63,498 nucleotides of DNA from positions 48,002 through 111,499 of the forward strand of contig JABSQV010000008.1 in NCBI GenBank assembly GCA_013215565.1, written 5' to 3'. The notes beneath the pieces were generated by a model. The model was not told where the DNA came from. It saw only the letters and a list, made by a program, of their open reading frames with translations, and ran no database searches. Positions within the stretch are counted from its first letter, which is position 1; every line of letters starts with the position of its first letter. Below, piece by piece: positions 52,507-61,627 of this stretch. A program made the position numbers and the translations under genes. This stretch comes from Myxococcales bacterium (lineage in GTDB: Bacteria > Myxococcota_A > UBA9160 > SZUA-336).

Positions 52507-53361
52507 CTAGAGTTCGCCCTTTTCCAGCAACTCGACCGGATCGAGGAGATCTACCGAGCCCAGATAGCCGCCCCCGGCTGCGATTGCGTCGTGGGCCGAG
52601 TAGCCGAGTAGTTCGAGGGTCTTTCGCGGGAGGTCGCGCGCGATCTCGAGCGGGGTCTCCAGGTAGTGGTTCGCTTCGGTCCTGAGCCAGCCGAGCACGT
52701 AGCTCATATGCATGCCGCGGCGGGTTCGGTCCTCGGTCCGGTTCGCACCGCCGCCGTGGATCGTGGATCCCAGGTAGACGACGGCCGACCCCGCCGGCAT
52801 TTCTGCCGAGACCACGTCGCTCTCTTGCACCTCTCGCTCGTAGGGCCAGCGATGACTTCCGGGCACCAGTCGGGTGGCGCCGTTGGCTTCGTCGAAGTCC
52901 TCCAGCGCGATCACGGACGCCACCTGCAATTCCGGGTGGGGGCGCGGCATGTGGACCCAGACGAGTTCGTCGCGATGTAGATACTGAGCGTCCGCGCCCG
53001 GTCCGCGGTCCAGCACCGACGCGATGTTGAGTTGGTAGCGCGCGCACGAGGGTCCCAGGATCGCGTCGCAGACACCCAGCATGAGCGGATGGCAGAGCAC
53101 TTCCGTGGCGAAGGTGCGGGACTTCGCCGCGATCCCGTTCAGGTGGCGGGTATGTTTCCCGAAGAATGCGTCGATCACCGGGTTGATGAAGCTCCGGTCC
53201 GGCTGTGCCGCTTCGATGAAGGGATCGAGTTCGGCGTTGAAGCGGGCCAGGAGTTCTCGGTCGAGGAGTTCCTCGACAATGACTCCGCCGTGCTCTTCGA
53301 GGGTCGCCACGATCTCGTCGACCGGGTCTCGGGCATCAACTCGCGGCAATCTGACAGCCAT
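52507..53361 (-). CDS. Phytanoyl-CoA dioxygenase (PhyH) family, second copy
   Basis: A 284-residue Fe(II)/2-oxoglutarate oxygenase with YLHRDELVW (His-x-Asp iron ligands), ATRLVPGSHRWP and the distal His in YLGSTIHGGGANRT, then Arg in DRTRRGMHMSYVLGW. It is distinct from the PhyH protein at 42.7 kb, resembling ectoine or secondary-metabolite hydroxylases of the PhyH family. ATG 53361 is chosen for its GGGAGAG ribosome-binding sequence and because the frame upstream is antisense-like. The VOC gene is divergent, ~130 bases away. Confidence 0.9.
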   Translation of the reverse strand: MAVRLPRVDARDPVDEIVATLEEHGGVIVEELLDRELLARFNAELDPFIEAAQPDRSFINPVIDAFFGKHTRHLNGIAAKSRTFATEVLCHPLMLGVCDAILGPSCARYQLNIASVLDRGPGADAQYLHRDELVWVHMPRPHPELQVASVIALEDFDEANGATRLVPGSHRWPYEREVQESDVVSAEMPAGSAVVYLGSTIHGGGANRTEDRTRRGMHMSYVLGWLRTEANHYLETPLEIARDLPRKTLELLGYSAHDAIAAGGGYLGSVDLLDPVELLEKGEL

Positions 53362-53490
53362 GTCGCTCTCCCTGTGACGCCGGTGGGGTGCTGGTCGCCG
53401 CGGCCATCTTAGCCGAGGCCCGGTGGCGCGGAATGGCCCGGAGCCCTGACTGGTATGCTGAAGCCCGTTTCGCCGAAAGAGGTGCGAGTG

Positions 53491-54087
53491 ATGAAGGGTC
53501 GCGAGAACAAGGAATTCGAGATCCGGGGGATCAACCACCTGGCGCTGGTGTGCAAGGACATGGCGCGTACGGTCGAGTTCTACACCCAGGTCCTGGGCAT
53601 GCCGCTGGTGAAGACGCTCGAACTTCCGGGCGGGATGGGCCAGCACTTCTTCTTCGGGCTGGGGAACGGTGACTGCCTGGCCTTCTTCTGGTTTCCGGAC
53701 GCCCCCGATGCTGCGCCCGGGATTGCGTCTCCGGCGTCGCAGGTGGGCATGGGCTCGCTCACGACCGCACACGCGTCGATGAATCACGTGGCCTTCGACG
53801 TGCCCGCGGAGCGGATCGAGGTCTACCGCGAGAAACTGCGCGCGCGCGGCGTCGAGGTGACCGAGATCCTGAACCACGACAACTCGCCGCTCCAGGTGAG
53901 TCCCACCGTGACGGACGACGTGTTCGTCCGCTCGATCTACTTCTTCGATCCCGACGGAATTCTGCTCGAGTTCGCGGGCTGGACCAAAGAGTTCGGGCCT
54001 GAAGATGCACTGCACCAGCCCGCCACGGCCGCGGACCGCAAGCGCTATCTGTCCGGCGGCGGGGCGCGCAGCCAGGCTGGGTCCTAG
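53491..54087 (+). CDS. VOC-family dioxygenase/glyoxalase-like protein
   Basis: A 198-residue VOC protein with INHLALVCKDMARTVEFYTQVLGMPLVKT (first metal His), ASMNHVAFDVPAERIEVYREKLRARGVE and IYFFDPDGILLEFAGWTKEF (last Glu). These positions fit an extradiol-dioxygenase-like or glyoxalase-like site. ATG 53491 is preferred over an ATG-like start 12 codons upstream. Its TAG shares the four bases CTAG with the TAG of the convergent FAD monooxygenase gene. Confidence 0.9.
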   Translation: MKGRENKEFEIRGINHLALVCKDMARTVEFYTQVLGMPLVKTLELPGGMGQHFFFGLGNGDCLAFFWFPDAPDAAPGIASPASQVGMGSLTTAHASMNHVAFDVPAERIEVYREKLRARGVEVTEILNHDNSPLQVSPTVTDDVFVRSIYFFDPDGILLEFAGWTKEFGPEDALHQPATAADRKRYLSGGGARSQAGS

Positions 54088-55223
54088 ACCGGGCTGCTGG
54101 CCAGCCGTTCCAGGGCCGGCGCCACAAGCCGGTCCGGCGTGAGCCGCAACGATAGGTTGCGGAGCGCACAGGCTGCGCGGTTCTCCCAGTGACCGACGCG
54201 GCCGATCCGGCGGGATTGGTTGCGCACGAAGCGTACCCGGCCGCGCCGGCGCGCGTGCCAGCCAGCGAGTCGCTCTGCCAGACGACCGCTCGCGGATAGC
54301 GCCTCGGCGAGTAGAACGCTGCTCTCGAGCGCCATCGCCGCGCCCTGGCCCATGTTCGGGGTCACGGCGTGTGCGGCGTCTCCGACGAGCACCACGCGGC
54401 CCCGGTGCCAGGCGGGCTCGACCAGGTCGGCCAGGTCGTTGTGAATCAGTTCGCCCGGGTCGCGCAGCCCCGCGAGTACGGCGGGCACGGCGCCCCCGAA
54501 CTCTGCGAAGCGCGCGCGAAAGCGTTCGAGGCGGCCGCTTTCCGGGTCGGGCACGTTTGCGGGTGCGTTCGCGACTGCAAAACAGTACACGCGGTTTCGT
54601 GTGAGCGGCACCAACCCGAAGCGCAGGCCGTGACCCCACATCTCGCGCAGGCCGCTCAGTTCGATCGGCATCCGGGTGACCAGGCGCCAGCAGGTGTAGC
54701 CCGCGTAGGTTGCCGGTCGGACGCCGAACAGAAGGCCTCGGACCTGTGAGTGGATCCCGTCCGCGCCAATGACCAGGTCGAACTCGCGTTCCTGTCCGTC
54801 GGAGAATGCGACCTGGACGACGTCATCCCGCTGGCGGAGCGCGGTGAGTGTCGTTCCCGCTCGAAGCGAGAGACCGCGGCAGGCGCCGAGCAGCGTCTCG
54901 TGCAAATCCGCGCGGTGGATTGCGAGCGTCGGGCCGAAGCGCGCAGTCACGGGGCCCAGATCGGTGCGCATAAGAATGCTTCCCGAAGAATCCGTGACCG
55001 CGGCATCGGCCAGTTCGATTCCGAGTTCGCGGACCGGTTCTTCGAGCTCGAGCCTGCGAAGCATGGCGAGCGCATTGGGACTGAGCGCGATCCCGGCGCC
55101 GACCGCTCCGAAGGCCGGGGCCCGTTCCACGAGTTCGGGCGCGTGGCCGTGCCGGCGAAGCGCGGCCGCGAGCGAGAGTCCCGCGATCCCGCCGCCCACG
55201 ATCAACATGCGCTCGGGCGTCAT
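54084..55223 (-). CDS. FAD-dependent monooxygenase (PHBH fold)
   Basis: A 379-residue group A flavin monooxygenase. MLIVGGGIAGLSLAAALRRHGH has GxGxxG, then the DG motif in LVIGADGIHSQVRGLLFG and the GD motif in VVLVGDAAHAVTPNMGQGAAMALES. It hydroxylates or otherwise oxidises a small aromatic or cyclic substrate with NAD(P)H. ATG 55223 is preferred; the open frame further upstream has no similarity. The divergent GST gene starts 171 bases away. Convergent with the VOC gene through CTAG. Confidence 0.92.
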   Translation of the reverse strand: MTPERMLIVGGGIAGLSLAAALRRHGHAPELVERAPAFGAVGAGIALSPNALAMLRRLELEEPVRELGIELADAAVTDSSGSILMRTDLGPVTARFGPTLAIHRADLHETLLGACRGLSLRAGTTLTALRQRDDVVQVAFSDGQEREFDLVIGADGIHSQVRGLLFGVRPATYAGYTCWRLVTRMPIELSGLREMWGHGLRFGLVPLTRNRVYCFAVANAPANVPDPESGRLERFRARFAEFGGAVPAVLAGLRDPGELIHNDLADLVEPAWHRGRVVLVGDAAHAVTPNMGQGAAMALESSVLLAEALSASGRLAERLAGWHARRRGRVRFVRNQSRRIGRVGHWENRAACALRNLSLRLTPDRLVAPALERLASSPV

Positions 55224-55394
55224 GCGGGCGCTCGCCGGCAGGGTCGTGCGCCAGGTCGCGCACAATCCTCTGGAACTGCGCTCTCTCGGGCCTTCATGGG
55301 CCTTGCTGCCTTCGTTGACTGGGGTCGTTCCCGCGTGACATCGTGCCATGAAATCTGCCCATCGACTTGGAGATCGCAAGCGCAGGAGGACCGC

Positions 55395-56423
55395 ATGGAC
55401 CCGCCCCTCAAGCTCGTCGGTGCGCCGGGCTCGCCCTACAGCCGCAAGCTCCGCGCGGTACTCCGCTACCGTCGGATCCCGCACCACTGGATCGTGCGCA
55501 GCTCTCCGTCGGACCGGGACATTCCACCGGTTCCGGTCTCGCTCATCCCGGTGCTCGTGTATCCCGGAGAGGACGGGGCGCCCGAGCGGGCCGAGATCGA
55601 TACCACGCCGATCATCCGCGAACTCGAGAAGCGCTACGCGGAGCGCGGCGTCGTCCCCGCCGATCCCGCGCTGGCGTTCATCGACGCACTGCTCGAGGAC
55701 TACGGCGATGAGTGGCTCACGAAGGCGATGTTCCACTACCGCTGGGCCTACCGGGCCGATATCGACAAGGCGGCTGCGATCCTGCCGCGCTGGGGCCGCG
55801 TGAACCTGCCCGATGACAGCGTGGCCCCGTTCTCGGAGATGATCGCGTCGCGCCAGATCGAACGCCTCTGGGTCGTGGGTTCGAACGAGGCCACCGGCCC
55901 CGTGATCGAGCGGAGCTACCGACGCCTGCTCGAATGCCTGGATCGACACCTGACGGTGTATCCCCACCTGATGGGCGAGCGACCGGGTTCCTCCGATTTC
56001 GCGTTCTTCGGACAGCTCACGCAACTGGTGCTCTTCGATCCCACGCCGGCGGCCGTGACACTCGAGACCGCGCCGCGCGTGCACGCCTGGGTCGAGGTGG
56101 TGGAGGATCTCTCGGGGCTGGCGGTCTCGGACGACGGCTGGATTTCGCGGGACGCGGTGCCCGACACGCTCCGAGCGCTGCTCGCCGAGGTCGGCAACGT
56201 GTATGTGCCGTTCCTGCTCGCCAACGCCGACGCGCTCAGCCGCGAAGCTGAGACCGTGGAGTGCGAGATCGACGGTCAGAAGTGGACCCAGAAGGCCTTC
56301 CCGTATCAGGGCAAGTGCCTGCGCTGGCTGCGCGACGCGTACGCCGCGCTCGCACCCGGTGATCGCGACTGTGTCGACGGCCTGCTGGCCGGCACGGGCT
56401 GTGAGGCGCTGTTCCGAGCATGA
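55395..56423 (+). CDS. Glutathione S-transferase family protein (long form)
   Basis: A 342-residue protein. The N-terminal GST domain begins KLVGAPGSPYSRKLRAVLRYRRIPHHW, with the catalytic Ser/Tyr-type PYSRK segment and SLIPVLVYPG (cis-Pro). A longer helical C-terminal region (DYGDEWLTKAMFHYRWAY) follows, and then a ~100-residue extension not typical of GSTs. ATG 55395 has AGGAGGA five bases upstream. It is coupled to a DoxX-like gene by ATGA, a pairing seen in oxidative stress or detoxification contexts. Confidence 0.88.
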   Translation: MDPPLKLVGAPGSPYSRKLRAVLRYRRIPHHWIVRSSPSDRDIPPVPVSLIPVLVYPGEDGAPERAEIDTTPIIRELEKRYAERGVVPADPALAFIDALLEDYGDEWLTKAMFHYRWAYRADIDKAAAILPRWGRVNLPDDSVAPFSEMIASRQIERLWVVGSNEATGPVIERSYRRLLECLDRHLTVYPHLMGERPGSSDFAFFGQLTQLVLFDPTPAAVTLETAPRVHAWVEVVEDLSGLAVSDDGWISRDAVPDTLRALLAEVGNVYVPFLLANADALSREAETVECEIDGQKWTQKAFPYQGKCLRWLRDAYAALAPGDRDCVDGLLAGTGCEALFRA

Positions 56424-56827
56424 GTCTCACCAAGCGGATCCTGCTCTGGGCGATGGCGGCGTTCTACACCTACGCAGGTTTCAACCACCTGCTCAATCCC
56501 GACGTCTACGTGGCGATCATTCCGCCGGGTCTGCCCGGCCCGGAGTGGCTGAACGTCGGTTCCGGCCTGGCCGAGATCGTGCTCGGCGTGTTCATCCTCG
56601 AGCCCCGCGTGCGCGTGTTTGCGGCCTGGGGTCTGATCGCGCTGTTGATCGCGATTTTCCCCGCAAACGTCTACGTCGCGCTCGAGAACGTGGGCATATC
56701 CTCTGGTGAGCCCGGCACCGGTGCCGGCTGGCTCAACTGGGTCCGGCTCCCGCTCCAGGCGCTCCTGGTTCTCTGGGCCTGGTGGTACACGCGCCCCGAC
56801 TCGGACTCCGGCCCCGGCCGGCTCTGA
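56420..56827 (+). CDS. DoxX-like membrane protein
   Basis: A 135-residue inner-membrane protein with four hydrophobic segments: ILLWAMAAFYTYAGFNHLLNPD, LNVGSGLAEIVLGVFIL, VFAAWGLIALLIAIFPANVYVALE and a last LPLQALLVLWAWWY. The AGFNHLLNPDVYVAIIPP pattern is typical of DoxX/DoxD-like proteins of unknown function. The ATG overlaps the GST stop (ATGA). A GC hairpin follows nine bases after its stop. Confidence 0.85.
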   Translation: MSLTKRILLWAMAAFYTYAGFNHLLNPDVYVAIIPPGLPGPEWLNVGSGLAEIVLGVFILEPRVRVFAAWGLIALLIAIFPANVYVALENVGISSGEPGTGAGWLNWVRLPLQALLVLWAWWYTRPDSDSGPGRL

Positions 56828-56834
56828 ACTCCCA

Positions 56835-56864
56835 GCCGGGACGGGCCACGCGGCGCGTCCCGGC
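56835..56864 (+). terminator. Nine-pair hairpin after the GST-DoxX operon
   Basis: GCCGGGACG (56835-56843) and CGTCCCGGC (56856-56864) form a perfect nine-pair stem with a 12-base loop, beginning eight bases after the DoxX stop codon. No strong T tract follows, but the position suggests a transcription stop. Confidence 0.5.
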
Positions 56865-56879
56865 ACTAGAAGAGAATCG

Positions 56880-56930
56880 CCTGGTATATCAGGTACTTTT
56901 AAATCATATATGCTGTACAACTTCATGGGG
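56880..56930 (+). promoter_or_regulatory. AT-rich control region with inverted repeat, upstream of secreted-protein genes
   Basis: This stretch is strikingly A/T-rich in a GC-rich window. It contains the inverted repeat CCTG-GTATAT-CAGG (56880-56893), then TTTTAAA and ATCATATATGC. It probably holds the promoter, and perhaps an operator, for the secreted-protein and metalloprotease genes downstream. Exact -35 and -10 boxes cannot be assigned with confidence. Confidence 0.45.
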
Positions 56931-57068
56931 ATGAAGACCCACGGACCGGTGCGGTGCGGGAGTTCGAGCGGGGCAGAATCGTTCGGGGGACCCGGCTTGG
57001 GGATCGCGCCCAGGGCGGCCCGGAATCGGAACCTGGCAGGCGCTCAGGGCCCGCCTGCGGGTGCGCGA

Positions 57069-57689
57069 ATGCAGACGACAGCGCGGCCGACCCGCGGGCC
57101 GCGCTTGCTCGCCGGTCTCGCGCTTTCGGGGCTCACCCGGGTCGGCCTTCCACTGCTCCTGGTGCTCGGAATCGTATCGGTGGCCGACGCGACGACGGTG
57201 AAGAAGATGGACCTCTCCGAGATCTGCGACAGCGCCGACCGGATCTTTCGTGGACGCGTCCTCGGGATCGAAGCCGGGACGGTCGAAGCCGGTGGCGCCG
57301 AGTTGCCGACCGTGACCTACCGGATCGAGGTCACGGAAGCGATGCGAGGCGCGTTCACGCGAACCCAGGACGGGAAGGCGCTCGTCGAAATCACGACCCT
57401 GGGGGTCGGCAGAACCAAGGTGTTGGGCGCGGTCACCAGGTTCCCGAAACTGCCCGAACTGCCCGTGCTGACACAGGGCCGCGAGTATCTGCTGTTCGTG
57501 ACGCCCGATAGCCCCCTCGGGCTATCGACGACGGTCGGTCTGGGCCAGGGGCGCTTCGGCATGTACGCCGGTCCCGACGGCGAAATGGCGGTGAACGAGA
57601 TCGGCAACGTCGACCTGTCACCGACGATCGATGGACCCGTTCGCTATAAAAAGCTTGCGAACGAGATCCGCGCGCTGATCGGAGACTGA
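57069..57689 (+). CDS. Secreted protein of unknown function upstream of the metzincin
   Basis: A 206-residue protein starting MQTTARPTRGPRLLAG with a long hydrophobic core (VGLPLLLVLGIVSVADA), consistent with a signal peptide cleaved after ADA. The mature part has KMDLSEICDSADRIFRGRVLG, a segment like those in small secreted proteins accompanying matrixin-type proteases in myxobacteria, and a beta-rich C terminus (QGREYLLFVTPDSPLG). ATG 57069 is my choice; an in-frame ATG at 56910 would create an implausible leader. It lies 11 bases before the metzincin gene, so they are an operon. Function unknown. Confidence 0.7.
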   Translation: MQTTARPTRGPRLLAGLALSGLTRVGLPLLLVLGIVSVADATTVKKMDLSEICDSADRIFRGRVLGIEAGTVEAGGAELPTVTYRIEVTEAMRGAFTRTQDGKALVEITTLGVGRTKVLGAVTRFPKLPELPVLTQGREYLLFVTPDSPLGLSTTVGLGQGRFGMYAGPDGEMAVNEIGNVDLSPTIDGPVRYKKLANEIRALIGD

Positions 57690-57700
57690 GGAGCGGCTGG

Positions 57701-60118
57701 ATGAGGAAGTCCCTGCCGGCCGTCGCGATTCTGGCTCTGCTGCTTGCGGCGTCACTCGAGCAGCCCGCGCACTCGGCCGACGCGTTGGCCATCTGCGAGC
57801 CCGGGCAGCCGTTTGTGTATCCGAATGGCGGCTCGAACATCGCCTTTCATCCGGATCGCGGCGGATTGGGCTCGCTCACCAATGCACAGGCGGTGGCTGC
57901 GGTCCAGGGCGCATTTTCTCGCTGGGCTAAACAGCCGCAGTCGAGCGCGACCTTTGTGAATGCCGGGCAGTTGGCCGTCGATATCGACGCCACGAACTTC
58001 GGTCCGCTCTTGAACGCGTCGGCCCCCAACGGTCTGAGCGAGATCGTCTTTGACGAAGACGGCTCGATCTTCGAGCTTCTATTCGGCACGGGCTCGGGCA
58101 TCCTGGGTTTTGCCGGCCCCGATTTCGGCGACCCCGTGACCTGTGAATTGCTCGAGGGGAGCGCGTTTCTGAATGGCCCCTTGTTTTCCAACGCGATTGT
58201 CGCCGAAGACATCATGGTTCATGAGTTCGGTCACTATGTGAACCTCGGACATGTCGAGTTGAACGGCCAACTCATTGGCTTTTTTGAAGGCGGCGACGAC
58301 AGCGGCCCTTCGCCGGACAACACAACCTTTCCGGTGCCTTCCTTTGCCAATCTGGTCGAGACGATGTACCCGTTCTATTTCGGCACGGGGGTCGGGATGC
58401 GGACCCCGCACGCGGACGACATTGCGAGCCTCGCGACGTTGTATCCGGCGGCCGATTTCGCGCTGACCACGGGCACGATCACCGGCACGATTCGCGCGCC
58501 GAACGGAAGGCCGATCAGCGGCGTCAACGTGATTGCGCGAAACCTGGCCAACCCGTTTGCCGATGCGGTATCGACGTTTTCCGGCGCCTACACCAACAAC
58601 ACCGATCCGATCGATCCCGCCGTCGGCGTCTATACCCTGGCCAACCTGACTCCGGGCGCTGCCTACGCGGTGTTCGTCGACGTCGTGACGGCGTCGCAAA
58701 GGCGTTTCTCCAACCCGATCCTGACGCAGCTGCCCGGGCCGGAGGAGTACTACAACGGTGGCGATGAATCGGGGGACGGCCTGACCGACGATCCGTCCGT
58801 ATTCGAACCGGTGGTGGTTTTTGCGGGGGCCCCCACGACGGGCATCGACATCGTCTTCAATGGGCCGCAGCCGGGGGAACCGCTCCAGGTCGGCGAGGAT
58901 GGCTCGGCCGAGGTCTTCATGCCTTTCACGTTCTGCATCCACGGCCAGGCCTTCGACTCAGTTCACGTAAATGCCAATGGAAACCTGAGCTTCGGAAGCG
59001 GAGATGGAACTTTCATCGAGTCCGAAAGCGGCTTTCGTGACGGCCCGCCGCGAGTCGCGGCGCTCTGGGACGACCTGAGCCCGTTCAACTTGTTTACTGG
59101 CGCCCGGCAGGGCCTGGTCACTTTTGGCCAGACGGCCTCCAGCTTTACGGTGTCCTTCGAGCATGTGCCGGAGTTCTTGAATACCGGGTCGAACAGCTTC
59201 TCGATCACGCTACGTGACAACTCCGGCGTCTGTGTGCCCGGTCCGGAGGACCACAGCGACAGCGACAGCGACAGCGGCCGCAGAGGCAGGCACAAACGCC
59301 GGGGTGCGGACGTCACGATTCGCTACGGGGAGATTTCTGCGAGCGACGGTCTCGCCGGGATCACGGGCGGTTTCGCCGTTACGAACGGCATTGAGACCGA
59401 AGTGAACCTGACAGCGATCAGCCGCAAGGGTCGGAAAAAGATCAACCTCGGAAGGTCCGCCGCGGTTTTCGAACTGTTCAGCGATTCCGACGGCGATCTG
59501 AATCGCCTGAGGCTTCGTTACCAGCATGTCGGGAAGGCCTTCAAGGACCGGTTCGAGCCGAATGACTCGGTCGACCGAGCCGCGATCATCCGTCTGCCGT
59601 TCGACACGCGCGACACGCGGCGGGCCTACTCGGCCATCGATCCGACCGGCGACGACCCCGACTTCTACCAACTCGATCTCGAGGAAGGTACGATCCTGGA
59701 GGCAGAGGTGGTGCGCGGCCAGATCGATTCGATCATGGGTCTGTTCTTTTGCCCGACGCTGATCGGCGGAGACGAAGAGGACTCGGATTCCGACTCCGAT
59801 TCCGATTCCGACTCGGACTCCGATTCGGATTCCGGTGCTGGCCGCTGTAACCCTGCCGATGCGACGTTGATCGCGTTCAGCGATGACAAGCTGCTTGGGG
59901 TCGACTTGCTGTCGGAGCTTACAGTCCAGGTCCCGGTGACCGGTACCTACGTGGTTGCGATCAGCTATTTCGGAGACTTCGAATTCGACGGCGGGGGCGG
60001 CGGTCAGGGTCCGCGCTACGACGGCGGTCGCTATGTGCTGGAGCTCCAAGAAGGCATTCGCCTGCCCCTGGGTCCCGATCCCGGCTCGGAGGATGGGCTG
60101 GGGCTAGACCATCCCTAA
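57701..60118 (+). CDS. Secreted matrixin-like metzincin with Ser-Asp repeats
   Basis: An 805-residue secreted protein. Signal peptide MRKSLPAVAILALLLAASLEQ ends near AHSA. A matrixin-like zinc protease domain carries HEFGHYVNLGH (His174-His184, zinc ligands and catalytic Glu) and, downstream, VETMYPFYF, the Met-turn-like segment. A carnitine/CnaB-like Gly-rich domain follows (TGTIRAPNGRPISGVNV, about 262-340), then nidogen-like (HVNANGNLSFGSGDGTF) and PPC-like (RFEPNDSVDRA) beta domains. Two acidic Ser-Asp tracts sit in loops, short at 519-525 and longer at 694-711. I infer a calcium-binding, extracellular protease or adhesin. ATG 57701 has GAGGAG upstream. Confidence 0.85.
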   Translation: MRKSLPAVAILALLLAASLEQPAHSADALAICEPGQPFVYPNGGSNIAFHPDRGGLGSLTNAQAVAAVQGAFSRWAKQPQSSATFVNAGQLAVDIDATNFGPLLNASAPNGLSEIVFDEDGSIFELLFGTGSGILGFAGPDFGDPVTCELLEGSAFLNGPLFSNAIVAEDIMVHEFGHYVNLGHVELNGQLIGFFEGGDDSGPSPDNTTFPVPSFANLVETMYPFYFGTGVGMRTPHADDIASLATLYPAADFALTTGTITGTIRAPNGRPISGVNVIARNLANPFADAVSTFSGAYTNNTDPIDPAVGVYTLANLTPGAAYAVFVDVVTASQRRFSNPILTQLPGPEEYYNGGDESGDGLTDDPSVFEPVVVFAGAPTTGIDIVFNGPQPGEPLQVGEDGSAEVFMPFTFCIHGQAFDSVHVNANGNLSFGSGDGTFIESESGFRDGPPRVAALWDDLSPFNLFTGARQGLVTFGQTASSFTVSFEHVPEFLNTGSNSFSITLRDNSGVCVPGPEDHSDSDSDSGRRGRHKRRGADVTIRYGEISASDGLAGITGGFAVTNGIETEVNLTAISRKGRKKINLGRSAAVFELFSDSDGDLNRLRLRYQHVGKAFKDRFEPNDSVDRAAIIRLPFDTRDTRRAYSAIDPTGDDPDFYQLDLEEGTILEAEVVRGQIDSIMGLFFCPTLIGGDEEDSDSDSDSDSDSDSDSDSGAGRCNPADATLIAFSDDKLLGVDLLSELTVQVPVTGTYVVAISYFGDFEFDGGGGGQGPRYDGGRYVLELQEGIRLPLGPDPGSEDGLGLDHP
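59780..59833 (+). repeat. Asp-Ser repeat (nine Asp-Ser pairs)
   Basis: Nine tandem Asp-Ser dipeptides encoded by mixed GAC/GAT and TCG/TCC codons, so the repeat is kept at protein rather than DNA level. A shorter tract with identical AGC-GAC codons lies at 59255-59275. Both are in the metzincin gene. Confidence 0.9.
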
Positions 60119-60132
60119 CGGGGATCGGTCCA

Positions 60133-60156
60133 CTCGAGCGTTTTTGCTCGCTCGAG
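60133..60156. terminator. Hairpin between metzincin and glutathione reductase genes
   Basis: CTCGAGCG (60133-60140) and CGCTCGAG (60149-60156) form a perfect eight-pair stem with the loop TTTTTGCT, 15 bases after the metzincin stop and in the convergent spacer before the gor stop. It may stop transcription from the plus strand. Confidence 0.5.
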
Positions 60157-60240
60157 CGGAAGCCTGAGGTTCGGGAGACGAGCGTCGTCCTGGGTCCCCG
60201 GAGAGGGCCTCGCGCCGAGTCGAGGGGCGGCCTAGGCGGC

Positions 60241-61593
60241 TCAGCCGACTGGTTCGCGCAGCGTGACGAACTCCTCGGCCGCGGTGGGGTGAATGCCGAT
60301 GGTGGCGTCGAACTGGGCCTTGGTGGCCCCGCACTTGATCGCGATCGCGACGCCCTGCACGATCTCGGCGGCTTCGGGGCCCAGCATGTGGGCGCCGACG
60401 ACGCGGTCGCTCTTGCGGTCGACCAGGAGCTTGATCACGGTGCGTTCCTCCTGGCCTGTGAGCGTGTGCTTGAGCGCGCGGAAGCGGCTCCGAAAGACGT
60501 CGATTTCGTCGTAGGCCGCGCGGGCCTCGGCCTCGGTGAGGCCCACGGAGCCGATCGCGGGCTGGCTGAAGACCGCGCACGGGACGTCCGCGTGATCGGG
60601 CTCCGTCGGGCGCTCATCGAAGAGCGTGGCGGCCAGCGCCATGCCTTCGTGGATCGCGACCGGGGTCAGGTTGATGCGGTCGGTGACGTCTCCGATCGCC
60701 CAAATGCTGGGGATGTTCGAGCGCGAGAACGCGTCGACCGCGATCGCACCGTCGTCGCGGAGTTCGACGCCCGCGGCTTCCAGGCCGAGATCGGCCGTGA
60801 GCGGACGCCGCCCGGTCGCATACAGGATCTGGTCGGCGTACAGGCGATCGCCGTCTTCGAGGGTGGCCACGAGACCCGTATCGCTGCGTTCAATCTGCGT
60901 CACGCTCGCGTCGAAGCGCAGATCGATTCCCTTGCGTCGCATCTCGTCGGCGAGCCCCGCGCGCATGTCGTCGTCGAAGCCGCGCAGGAAGAGGGGGCCG
61001 CGATACAGTTGGGTGGTCCGGGCACCGAGTCCGTGAAAGATGCCCGCGAACTCCGCGGCGATGTAGCCCCCGCCCACGATCAGGACGCGCTCGGGAAACT
61101 GCTTCAGGTGAAACGCCTCGTTCGACGTGATCGCGTGTTCGATGCCCGGAATTTCGGGCAGGGAGGGCCAGCTTCCGGTCGCGATCAGGATGTGCTCGGT
61201 CGTGAAGGGCTGATCGGCGATCTCGACGGTATGCGGATCGAGCAGGCGCGCGTGGCCCTCGATCCGGCGTACGCCCTGGTCGTCGAGCAGGCTGCGGTAG
61301 ATCTCGTTGAGCCGCGCGATTTCGCGGTTTTTGTTCTCGAGCAGGGTCGGCCAGTCGAAGCTTCGCGTGCCCACGCTCCAGCCGAAGCCTCGGGCGTCTT
61401 CAAAGTCCTCCTGGTAGTGGGAGGCGTAGACGAAGAGCTTCTTGGGGATGCAGCCCAGGTTGACGCAGGTCCCGCCGAGGTCGCGTTCCTCGGCGATGGC
61501 GACGCGCGCGCCGTAGCCGGCCGACATGCGGCTCGCGCGCACCCCGCCGGATCCGGCACCGATCACGAAGAGATCGAAGTCGTAGCCAGGCAT
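60241..61593 (-). CDS. gor: Glutathione-disulfide reductase
   Basis: A 450-residue flavoprotein disulfide reductase. The FAD motif is [17 protein letters not shown], the redox pair is in [16 protein letters not shown](P)H binding is in [16 protein letters not shown], and the C-terminal [13 protein letters not shown] is the catalytic His-Glu dyad of the partner subunit. It reduces GSSG with NADPH. With two GSTs and a GFA protein in this window it shows a glutathione-using cell. ATG 61593 fits the family start. Confidence 0.96.
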   Translation of the reverse strand: MPGYDFDLFVIGAGSGGVRASRMSAGYGARVAIAEERDLGGTCVNLGCIPKKLFVYASHYQEDFEDARGFGWSVGTRSFDWPTLLENKNREIARLNEIYRSLLDDQGVRRIEGHARLLDPHTVEIADQPFTTEHILIATGSWPSLPEIPGIEHAITSNEAFHLKQFPERVLIVGGGYIAAEFAGIFHGLGARTTQLYRGPLFLRGFDDDMRAGLADEMRRKGIDLRFDASVTQIERSDTGLVATLEDGDRLYADQILYATGRRPLTADLGLEAAGVELRDDGAIAVDAFSRSNIPSIWAIGDVTDRINLTPVAIHEGMALAATLFDERPTEPDHADVPCAVFSQPAIGSVGLTEAEARAAYDEIDVFRSRFRALKHTLTGQEERTVIKLLVDRKSDRVVGAHMLGPEAAEIVQGVAIAIKCGATKAQFDATIGIHPTAAEEFVTLREPVG

Positions 61594-61627
61594 GTGTCCT
61601 CCCGCGTCGAAAGCGGCGCGGGCGATT

